A program made the position numbers and the translations under genes. The notes beneath the pieces are model-generated. The model was not told the DNA's origin, ran no database searches, and saw only the letters and a list, made by a program, of their open reading frames with translations. Below, piece by piece: positions 10,847-18,645 of a DNA stretch of 42,656 bases (its first letter is position 1; the number at the start of each line of letters is the position of its first letter). This DNA is from Acidimicrobiaceae bacterium (lineage in GTDB: Bacteria; Actinomycetota; Acidimicrobiia; Acidimicrobiales; Ilumatobacteraceae): positions 1-42,656 of the forward strand of contig JABMNW010000183.1 in the NCBI GenBank assembly GCA_013204455.1, given 5' to 3'.

Positions 10847-11182
10847 TCAGATTGAAATCCAACATCTCCGAAATTCCTGTACCGTTAACTCTCCTGATTG
10901 TGCTTGTGTATATCGGGCCACCATTGCCCCACTAGATCAGCCGGTGATAGCGCTGACAGAAGTTTCAGAGACACTACTTCGTAGCGCATGGACAGTCCAT
11001 CCGCGCCTCCATGCGTGCGCTGATGGTGCGCCGAGGTGTTGCGGACACAACCTGATTGGATTAGTCGACATATAAAACAAGGACCCTTGTGTACTCCTGC
11101 CGATATGTTTGCGAAGTGCATGACGCGCCGATGGAGACAGAGGCGCTAATGAGTATCGGTGTAAACAGAAGCGCCAACGCAC
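10847..11182 (-). pseudogene. Relic tyrosine recombinase/integrase, C-terminal catalytic region
   Basis: Minus-strand frame reads LGAPSAHAWRRGWTVHALRSSVSETSVSAITG*SSGAMVARYTQAQSGELTVQEFRR; HxxR and RY(T) boxes present; in-frame TGA at 10937-10939 where GW is expected. Confidence 0.75.
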
Positions 11183-11474
11183 TCCTGGAAATGACTCTTG
11201 ATTTCGAATGACCCCTTTTGATTCCTAGATGTGGCCGGTCATTTGATGCCGAATATCCGGCCGAACTTTGACCGCCGACCAGACCGACTCAGCGGGACTC
11301 CGGTCGCACGAGAAATTTTGCGAGTCGCTTTCGTGACGCCAAGGGCTCTCTTCCAAGAGAACGTCAACCCACGACCAAGTCTCATATGAGACGAACTATA
11401 CACCTGTCTGTTTAACCCGCTGAATCAAGTTGATACGAGTAACTCCACGAGATATTCATCTAGTCCAAACCTTG

Positions 11475-11548
11475 TGGGCACGACGGGGCTCGAACCCGGG
11501 ACCTCCACCATGTCAAGGTGGCACTCTAACCAACTGAGCTACGCGCCC
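11475..11548 (-). tRNA. tRNA-Val(GAC)
   Basis: GGGCGCGTAGCTCAGTTGGTTAGAGTGCCACCTTGACATGGTGGAGGTCCCGGGTTCGAGCCCCGTCGTGCCCA; cloverleaf arms intact, anticodon loop TTGACAT. Confidence 0.95.
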
Positions 11549-11649
11549 TTACTAGACCGCAATCATAGCGCCCACGTGAGGGTTCGTGCCAAGAAAGTCC
11601 GAGGTGCGAGGATATTGAATAATTATCGGGATCAAATACGGGGGCTCGT

Positions 11650-12456
11650 ATGGCCAAGTTAACGCTTAAGGATCTCTTCGAAACCAAAGGTAAACGACAT
11701 CTAACTCAAGTTTTTGTGCGCACACCAAATGAGGCGAGCGCGTGTGAAGAAGCGGGTATCGACATGCTCGTTGCCTCGGAATTGCACGATGGCCAATCAA
11801 GTGATTACGTCGGTATTCGCAAAGCAGCGCCAAACACATTTCTAACGATTGGTCTGGCGATCAATAAATACGCCGGTCACGACGAAGTATTACGCAATGC
11901 GTACCGATTGATGGGCGTTGGCGCCGACACACTTTATTGCGGATACGGAATCGACACCGTTCACGCACTCGCAAGCGAACACATTCCGGTTGTTGGACAC
12001 GTGGGATTAGTCCCCTATCGCAATTCTTGGTTCGGAGGAATGAAGGCCGTTGGCAAAACGAGCGCAGAGGCCCTGAAGGTTTGGGAATTGACTAAACGGT
12101 ATGAAGATGCCGGCGCAGTCGGTGTTGAAATGGAAGTTGTCCCTTCTCAAGTCGCCTCAGAAATCTGCAAGCATACGAAAATGCTGATCATCGGCATGGG
12201 TGCAGGACTTAACTGCGATGTGCAATATCTTTTTGCGACGGATATTCTCGGTGATAACGAAGGTCATGTGCCGCGCCATTCGAAGGTTTATCGTGACTTT
12301 AGAAGCGAGTACCACCGCCTACATCGCGAATCTGTTTCGGCTTTCAAAGAATTTAGAAGTGATGTCTTGACGGGTGCGTATCCGAAGAAAGAAAATGAGG
12401 TTTCGATCGAGAAGAGTGAACTCGACGAGTTTCTTAAAGCGATTAAATCTAAATAG
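11650..12456 (+). CDS. Ketopantoate hydroxymethyltransferase (PanB)-like protein
   Basis: VVGHVGLVPYRNSWFGGMKAVGKTSAEALK, GAVGVEMEVVP, IIGMGAGLNCDVQYLFATDILG: PanB/PEP-mutase superfamily pattern with deviations. Confidence 0.75.
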   Translation: MAKLTLKDLFETKGKRHLTQVFVRTPNEASACEEAGIDMLVASELHDGQSSDYVGIRKAAPNTFLTIGLAINKYAGHDEVLRNAYRLMGVGADTLYCGYGIDTVHALASEHIPVVGHVGLVPYRNSWFGGMKAVGKTSAEALKVWELTKRYEDAGAVGVEMEVVPSQVASEICKHTKMLIIGMGAGLNCDVQYLFATDILGDNEGHVPRHSKVYRDFRSEYHRLHRESVSAFKEFRSDVLTGAYPKKENEVSIEKSELDEFLKAIKSK

Positions 12457-12470
12457 AGTCAACAAGTCAC

Positions 12471-12495
12471 CGAATCAATTAGCCGCAGCGCGACT
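12471..12495 (+). repeat. Left copy of the hemW 3'-end direct repeat (candidate island boundary)
   Basis: CGAATCAATTAGCCGCAGCGCGACT, 24/25 identical to 37957-37981. Confidence 0.9.
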
Positions 12496-13504
12496 AACTA
12501 CGGCTAACTCGACTAGCAATAGTGTCGCCAATCTCCTTGGTTGATCCAAACGCAGGCTCTTGGCAAGCAGCGGTAATCCGCGTAGCTGCCTCATTCTCGC
12601 CAAGAAAATCGATCATAAGTGCCGCTGAAAGAATCGCTGCAGTCGGATCGGCTATTCCTTTACCTGCAATGTCAGGAGCTGAACCATGCACGGGCTCAAA
12701 CAAAGATGGGTTCGAACGCATTGGATTTAAGTTCGCAGATGCAGCACGACCAATTCCTCCACTGATCGACGCTCCAAGATCGGTAATAATGTCGCCGAAC
12801 AAATTGTCCGTGACAATCACATCAAATCGATGCGGATCATTAACAAAATATATACATGCCGCATCAACATGAAAGTACGCAGTCGTGACTGTAGGGAATT
12901 CCACTGCAACCTGGTCGAATATACGTTGCCACAAATCCCCCGAATACTGCAATATATTCGTCTTATGTACAAGCGTTAGATGCCGCCTCGGACGACTAGC
13001 GGCGAGCTCAAACGCATACCGAACGCATCTCGCAACCCCAAAAGCAGTATTTACGCTGCCTTGAGTAGCCACCTCGTAATCCGTACCTCGGCGCAATACT
13101 CCTCCTTCGCCGACATACGATCCCTCCGTATTCTCCCGTATGACTACAATTTCATGCCCCTTCGTCTGGCCTGGAGCAACACCTTTCACCGGACGCATGT
13201 TTATATATAGGTCTAAATCAAAACGGAGCTTTAATATAATTCCTCGTTCTAGGATGCTTGGCGGTACCTCTGGCGTGCCAATTGCGCCAAATAAAATTGC
13301 ATCAAATTTACGAAGCTCATGCACGGTTGTATTCGACAAGGTCTCGCCATCACGAAGATAACGCTCACCACTAATGTCAAACCTTTTCGAGTCAAAGGGT
13401 GTGCCGGTAGCGGTCAATACCTTAAGCGCTTCCTGAACTACATCTGGCCCAATACCGTCGCCGCCGATAACAGCGATTTGATATTTTCGTCCGCTTGCCT
13501 TCAT
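12494..13504 (-). CDS. Isocitrate/isopropylmalate dehydrogenase family (LeuB/tartrate dehydrogenase-like)
   Basis: IAVIGGDGIGPDVVQEALKVL, VIRENTEGSYVGEGG, DVIVTDNLFGDIITDLGASISGGIG, EPVHGSAPDIAGKGIADP. Confidence 0.9.
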   Translation of the reverse strand: MKASGRKYQIAVIGGDGIGPDVVQEALKVLTATGTPFDSKRFDISGERYLRDGETLSNTTVHELRKFDAILFGAIGTPEVPPSILERGIILKLRFDLDLYINMRPVKGVAPGQTKGHEIVVIRENTEGSYVGEGGVLRRGTDYEVATQGSVNTAFGVARCVRYAFELAASRPRRHLTLVHKTNILQYSGDLWQRIFDQVAVEFPTVTTAYFHVDAACIYFVNDPHRFDVIVTDNLFGDIITDLGASISGGIGRAASANLNPMRSNPSLFEPVHGSAPDIAGKGIADPTAAILSAALMIDFLGENEAATRITAACQEPAFGSTKEIGDTIASRVSRS

Positions 13505-13521
13505 TGAAAAATCCTTAAACT

Positions 13522-13926
13522 TTAGAGTTCGCTGCCGACAATCGCGGTCGCTTCGACTTCGATAAGTAGATCTGGATGCAGCAACTCGCTGATCACATAA
13601 AAAGCGCTCGCAGGCGGCACTTCCATATGCGCGAATGCCTCACCATGTGCACGACCAGCCGCCTCCCATTGAGTGACATCGGTAATGAATACTCTCGTTC
13701 GAATTATGTCTTCGACGGTGCCACCGAGATCTTCAACCGCCTTCACAATTATTTTGATTACCTCCTTGGCCTGTAAATACATATCTCTTGGATGAAGAAT
13801 CTGTCCATCCGGACCACTAGAGGAGCAGCCCGAAATCTCAATGAGATTTCCAACCCTCACCGCGCGCGAATATCCGACATTCGACCACGACCTATTCGAT
13901 GGCACACCTATTTTCTTGCCAGTCAT
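13522..13926 (-). CDS. RidA (YjgF/YER057c/UK114) family protein
   Basis: YSRAVRVGNLIEISGCSS...VEDIIRTRVFITDV...PPASAFYVISELLHPDLLIEVEATAIV. Confidence 0.85.
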   Translation of the reverse strand: MTGKKIGVPSNRSWSNVGYSRAVRVGNLIEISGCSSSGPDGQILHPRDMYLQAKEVIKIIVKAVEDLGGTVEDIIRTRVFITDVTQWEAAGRAHGEAFAHMEVPPASAFYVISELLHPDLLIEVEATAIVGSEL

Positions 13927-14069
13927 TTCTTCCCCCTTTTAATATCCACTGAAATGAATCCAACAGCACGTCCCTACGACTACAGACTCCTCTGCCACAT
14001 GACTGTGAACTACGTCGAATAATTGATATCGGTTTATTTGCATTCTCCTAAATATTAACTTTCATCTGA

Positions 14070-14312
14070 CTAATCAATTCTTCGTATTAAACAAATTGGC
14101 GAACCAGTAGTTACTTCATCACCAATATTGACCAGAATTTCTTCGACGACTCCCGACCATGGTGATTCAACATCAACTTCAACTTTGTCTGTTTCGACAC
14201 GGACTAGAGGATCACCTTGGCTAACTTGCGATCCAACAGAAACGAGCCAATCAAGCACCACCACTTCATCGACCGTGTCTCCGAGTCTTGGCAGGTTTAC
14301 TGGTTCGCTCAT
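14070..14312 (-). CDS. Stand-alone biotinyl/lipoyl-domain protein
   Basis: 80 aa: NLPRLGDTVDEVVVLDWLVSVGSQVSQGDPLVRVETDKVEVDVESPWSGVVEEILVNIGDEVTTGSPICLI; canonical ETDKVEV lipoylation site; no catalytic E2 domain. Confidence 0.9.
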   Translation of the reverse strand: MSEPVNLPRLGDTVDEVVVLDWLVSVGSQVSQGDPLVRVETDKVEVDVESPWSGVVEEILVNIGDEVTTGSPICLIRRID

Positions 14313-15304
14313 TGTCCACCTCCTATAGAAATATTTCTAAACATGGCAGAAACATCGGCGAGGGGGCTTGCCATCACTCGCTCAACAAGTTGAGCGATTC
14401 TCTCTTGAATTTCCTGACGAATTGTTTGAGCACGCTCTTTGCTTAGGAGTCCAGCTTCAATTAGTTGAGCTTCATAGAGATCAATCGGATCGCGTTTCAA
14501 CCACTCCTCCAACTCACCCGCAGGTCGATACAGGCCAGCGTCTGCGCGTGAATGGCCGGAGTAGCGATACGTCTTGCATTCAAGCAATGTCGGACCTCCG
14601 CCCGACCTCGCTCTTTCGACCGCGCGCGCAACCCCCTGAGCAACTTTGTCCACAGACTGCCCATCAATAATCTCTGTAGGCATTGAATACGATTCTGCAC
14701 GTATTGAAATATCTTCTACCGAAGTTGTGAGATTAATTCGCGAGTACTCACCGTAAACATTGTTTTCACAAATGAATACAACAGGAAGCTTCCACACCGA
14801 TGCGAGGTTGAGCCCCTCGTGAAATGCACCGATGTTGCTCGCGCCATCACCAAATACGGCCACCGCACAACGATCTTCACCTAGCACCTGAGCACTTAGG
14901 GCCGCTCCCGCCGCAACAGGGATACCGCCTCCAACAATCGCCGAAGTAGGTAGCAGGCCAATTGATGCATCACTTAGATGCATCGAGCCGCCAACACCAC
15001 CAATCGATCCAATCGCTCGGCCCATTATCTCACCTAATACAGAATCGGTTGTCATACCAAGGGCCAACGCAATTCCGTGGCTGCGATAAGTGCAGCAAAC
15101 ATTATCTGTTGGCCTAAGCGTCATCGCGATACCGATTGCAATAGCTTCTTGACCTTGATAGGTATGCGTCGTGCCATGGACTAGACCTTCAGCAAAAAGT
15201 TCTTTAATGCGATCTTCGAAATATCTGATCTCGAGCATTCTGTCCCAGCGTGATACTGGATCGTTTAGGGATTCTCTGCGTTGAAGTTGCTGTGACTTGA
15301 TCAT
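14309..15304 (-). CDS. 2-oxoacid (pyruvate/branched-chain/acetoin-type) dehydrogenase E1 alpha subunit
   Basis: AVAVFGDGASNIGAFHEGLNLASVWKLPVVFICENNVYGEYS thiamine diphosphate motif; ATG at 15304 overlaps the E1 beta stop. Confidence 0.9.
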   Translation of the reverse strand: MIKSQQLQRRESLNDPVSRWDRMLEIRYFEDRIKELFAEGLVHGTTHTYQGQEAIAIGIAMTLRPTDNVCCTYRSHGIALALGMTTDSVLGEIMGRAIGSIGGVGGSMHLSDASIGLLPTSAIVGGGIPVAAGAALSAQVLGEDRCAVAVFGDGASNIGAFHEGLNLASVWKLPVVFICENNVYGEYSRINLTTSVEDISIRAESYSMPTEIIDGQSVDKVAQGVARAVERARSGGGPTLLECKTYRYSGHSRADAGLYRPAGELEEWLKRDPIDLYEAQLIEAGLLSKERAQTIRQEIQERIAQLVERVMASPLADVSAMFRNISIGGGQ

Positions 15305-16314
15305 GACAAGTAGCCCCCCTTTACCCACCATGGTTGGTCTCGTTTATTTGTACTGACGAGTACGTCTATTTGCTCCCGGACATACTCCGACGATGGTAAG
15401 AAACGCTTTTCAAGATGTGGCGGATATGGCACCGGCACATCCGGACAGGTAATGCGAAGGACCGGCGCCTTCAGTTCACTGAAACATTCCGAAGCGACAT
15501 ACGAAGCAATTTCGGTACCCCAGCCTCCCGAAAATGGACTTTCCTCAACTAGCACCAAGCGGCCCGTACGCGCAACAGACTCGCAAACCATCTCACGATC
15601 CCACGGAATCAGTGATCTAAGGTCAATCACATCGGCGGTCCAAGTCGTACTTTGAGTTGCTGCAAGTGCTGTCCCAACAGTTTGGCCTAAGCCAACAATT
15701 GTTACATCATTACCTTTATTCAGTATCTCTCCAGTACCAATTGGAATTATTCCAGATTCACCAAGTACTACTTCTTCTCTTTCGGCATACAACACTCGAG
15801 GCTCGAATACTGCGACCGGATTTTCGTCGCGAATTGCAGCGCGAACAAGTCCATACGCTGTTCGCGCCCCAGATGGAACAACAAGCTTTAGTCCTGGTGT
15901 CGCGTAGAGCCAGGTCTCAAGTGTCTGAGAATGTTGCGCACCAAATCCCAATCCGGAGCCAACTGAAGCCCGAACTACTAATGGCGCACCATAAGCGCCA
16001 CCGGACAAATAACGAAACTTCGCCGCCTCTGTAACCAACTGATCCAACGCGACTCCTAGAAACTCTACAAACATAATTTCCACAACTGGCCTAAGACCGG
16101 TTGCGGCAGCACCGACTGCGGCGCCGAGAAAACCCATTTCTGAAATCGGAGTATCTCTAACGCGATTAGGCCCAAATTCCTCAAGCAAACCTTCGGAGGT
16201 CTTGAATGGGCCTCCTGCAGCAGCAATATCCTCTCCCATTATTATTACGCGAGCATCCTGCCGCATTTCATCGGCCAATGCGTGAGCAATCGCCTGCCTC
16301 ATTCTCAATTTCAT
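15301..16314 (-). CDS. 2-oxoacid dehydrogenase E1 beta subunit
   Basis: MKLRMRQAIAHALADEMRQDARVIIMGEDIAAAGGPFKTSEGLLEEFGPNRVRDTPISEMGFLGAAVGAA; AAAGGAGAA RBS-like sequence upstream of ATG at 16314. Confidence 0.92.
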   Translation of the reverse strand: MKLRMRQAIAHALADEMRQDARVIIMGEDIAAAGGPFKTSEGLLEEFGPNRVRDTPISEMGFLGAAVGAAATGLRPVVEIMFVEFLGVALDQLVTEAAKFRYLSGGAYGAPLVVRASVGSGLGFGAQHSQTLETWLYATPGLKLVVPSGARTAYGLVRAAIRDENPVAVFEPRVLYAEREEVVLGESGIIPIGTGEILNKGNDVTIVGLGQTVGTALAATQSTTWTADVIDLRSLIPWDREMVCESVARTGRLVLVEESPFSGGWGTEIASYVASECFSELKAPVLRITCPDVPVPYPPHLEKRFLPSSEYVREQIDVLVSTNKRDQPWWVKGGYLS

Positions 16315-16450
16315 GACTTCATTCTCCTTTATGCGTATGTTAAGCCTGCGTCTTCTTTGTTCCGTAATATGTGAAAGCAAGTGACCACATTCCAACTCCT
16401 CAAAGTATAAATTCAAGTTCGCTTCTGATTACTAATTTTGAGCGATTTTA

Positions 16451-16464
16451 TGGAATCGTTTCCA
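16451..16464. promoter_or_regulatory. Candidate LacI-family operator
   Basis: TGGAATCGTTTCCA: near-perfect palindrome with central CG, in divergent promoter region. Confidence 0.7.
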
Positions 16465-16598
16465 CTTAGAATACGGGCAAATCGGCGCACTGTCGAGTTC
16501 AAAATAGCATCAAATGACCCCATGAGCTTTAAAACCAGTCTTATTTAAAGGCTAGGACCTATAAAGGTCCAATTTATCGGCAAGATCCACAGGATTTC

Positions 16599-16612
16599 TG
16601 GAATCGTTTTCG
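16599..16612. promoter_or_regulatory. Candidate LacI-family operator
   Basis: TGGAATCGTTTTCG: same left half-site and core as 16451-16464. Confidence 0.6.
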
Positions 16613-16683
16613 GCTGGTCTATGCTAAATGACAGCAACTGTCGAAATACGAAGGGTCTAGTAAATCATGCAAAAAATTAAGTT

Positions 16684-17832
16684 GTGGAGTCAACTCAAAA
16701 TTTGGAATTTAATGAACTCATGAGCAGTTTAGATGTAGAGAGAATCGAAACGATTCCGTTACGAGTACCTCTTGGTCGTGTTTACAAGGGCAGTCATTAT
16801 CAGATGACCCATCGCGCGCCGGTAGTCGTCCGAATATTCACATCCTGTGGCATTGTAGGCGAGGCTTACGCCGCTGATGAAGACGGTTCTGTGGGCGAAA
16901 TTGCAAAAGTGATCGATCGCGAAATAACTCCGTTGCTTATCGGTAAGGACATAAGAAACATTGAGCGCTGCTGGGAATTAACTCGCCCAACAACATACGA
17001 TATTTTACGTGACCGCAGAATTGGTCTAATTGCTACTGCCGCGATTGATACCGCGATCTGGGACGCAATTGGCAAATCACTAAACGAACCACTCTGGCGA
17101 TTATGGGGCGGATACACAAACGAGCTCCCGGTAATTGAAATTGGCGGTTATTACGGAACGGGTATATCCATTGAGGACGAAATTGAGCAAGTTAAAAGTC
17201 GGGGCGCAGTCGGAATCAAGTTCAAAGTAGGCGGTCTCTCTCCCGCCGAAGATGCAAAGCGAGTTGCGCTGGTCCGAAAAGTTGGAGGGGAAAATTTCTT
17301 CTTGATGGTCGACGCAAACCAAGCATGGACTCCGCGTGAAGCAATTATTTTCGCTGAACTTGCATTTGATCAAAATATTTTCTGGTTCGAAGAACCATGT
17401 CATTGGGACAATGATTCAAATTCGATGAAAGATGTCAGACTTATTTCTGGGCTTCGAGTATGCGCTGGACAGACCGAAAACTCAGCTGCTGGGTGCCGAG
17501 ATTTATTGTCATCTGGCGCTATCGACGTCTGTAATTTTGACTCATCTTGGTCTGGTGGTCCAACAGAATGGCGACGCGTTGCTGCAATAGCCCAAACTTA
17601 TAAGGCACTCATGGCGCACCATGAAGAACCTCAAGTTGCGGCACATCTCTTAGCTTCAATTCCAAACGGTACTTTTTTAGAAACGTTCCACCCGGACCGC
17701 GACCCAGTGTGGCTGAACCTTGTAGCCAATCGCCCACCAATCATCGACGGAAAAATTCACCTAACAGACGCTCCCGGTCTAGGTTGGACGCTTGATGAAG
17801 ACTTTATCAAGAAGTACCGCATAGAAAATTGA
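16684..17832 (+). CDS. Mandelate racemase/muconate lactonizing enzyme family protein (enolase superfamily)
   Basis: GIKFKVGG (KxK), MVDANQAW, WFEEPCHWDND, CAGQTEN, MAHHEEPQVAAHL; true start may be MSSLDVERIET downstream. Confidence 0.88.
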   Translation: MESTQNLEFNELMSSLDVERIETIPLRVPLGRVYKGSHYQMTHRAPVVVRIFTSCGIVGEAYAADEDGSVGEIAKVIDREITPLLIGKDIRNIERCWELTRPTTYDILRDRRIGLIATAAIDTAIWDAIGKSLNEPLWRLWGGYTNELPVIEIGGYYGTGISIEDEIEQVKSRGAVGIKFKVGGLSPAEDAKRVALVRKVGGENFFLMVDANQAWTPREAIIFAELAFDQNIFWFEEPCHWDNDSNSMKDVRLISGLRVCAGQTENSAAGCRDLLSSGAIDVCNFDSSWSGGPTEWRRVAAIAQTYKALMAHHEEPQVAAHLLASIPNGTFLETFHPDRDPVWLNLVANRPPIIDGKIHLTDAPGLGWTLDEDFIKKYRIEN

Positions 17833-17835
17833 TCG

Positions 17836-18615
17836 ATGAGAGTTCGACCGATGCCTAAAATATTCACATCGCCCAATAATCACAATCAGGCAGTTCTCGT
17901 GACTGGTGCCGGCGGTGGAATTGGTCGTGCAACAGCCCTCGCATTTGCAAATGCAGGCGCACAAGTCGCTTGTCTTGACATTGACAAATCTTCCCTCGCC
18001 GAAACCGTCGAATTACTTAAAGGCGCTGGACATGCAATTGTGGCTGATCTCAGAATAATTAAAAATTTCCCCTCAATCCTGGATGAAGCCGAGTCAAAAG
18101 TAGGTCCGATTGATGCGCTTGCTCTTGTAGCAGCAGTATTGCGACGACTTAAAGTCGTCGACGTCACCGAAGATGACTGGGACTTTCACCTTGACCTAAA
18201 TGCTAAAGCAAGTTTCTTTCTCGGTCGAGAGTTCGCCGAGCGGCTTAAGCGGGGTAACCGCATTGGTGCTGTCGTTACAACATCATCTCAGAGTTGGTGG
18301 ACTGGTGGTCTAGATGGCGCCATCGTCTATGCCGCGTCAAAGGGTGCTCTGGTCACATTGACTCGTGGTTTTGCACGCCGGTATGGACCTTCCAATATCC
18401 GGTTCAATTCGGTTGCGCCTGGATTTGTTGACACGCAAATGTTGCGTAGTGGATTAGACGATGCGGCGATCGATCGGATGCTAAGTGCTACTCCATTAGG
18501 CCGATTAGCAGAACCAGATGAGGTCGCAAATGCAATTGTCTTTTTGGCTTCGCCTGCGTCGTCTTACATTACTGGTGCAACGCTTGTTGTCGCTGGTGGC
18601 CAATTGATGTTCTAG
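17836..18615 (+). CDS. SDR family oxidoreductase
   Basis: VLVTGAGGGIGRATALAFANAGAQVACLDID, YAASKGALVTLTRGFA, ASSYITGATLVVAGGQ. Confidence 0.93.
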   Translation: MRVRPMPKIFTSPNNHNQAVLVTGAGGGIGRATALAFANAGAQVACLDIDKSSLAETVELLKGAGHAIVADLRIIKNFPSILDEAESKVGPIDALALVAAVLRRLKVVDVTEDDWDFHLDLNAKASFFLGREFAERLKRGNRIGAVVTTSSQSWWTGGLDGAIVYAASKGALVTLTRGFARRYGPSNIRFNSVAPGFVDTQMLRSGLDDAAIDRMLSATPLGRLAEPDEVANAIVFLASPASSYITGATLVVAGGQLMF

Positions 18616-18645
18616 CCAACGCTAGAACCTGCGAATTCACGAGTA

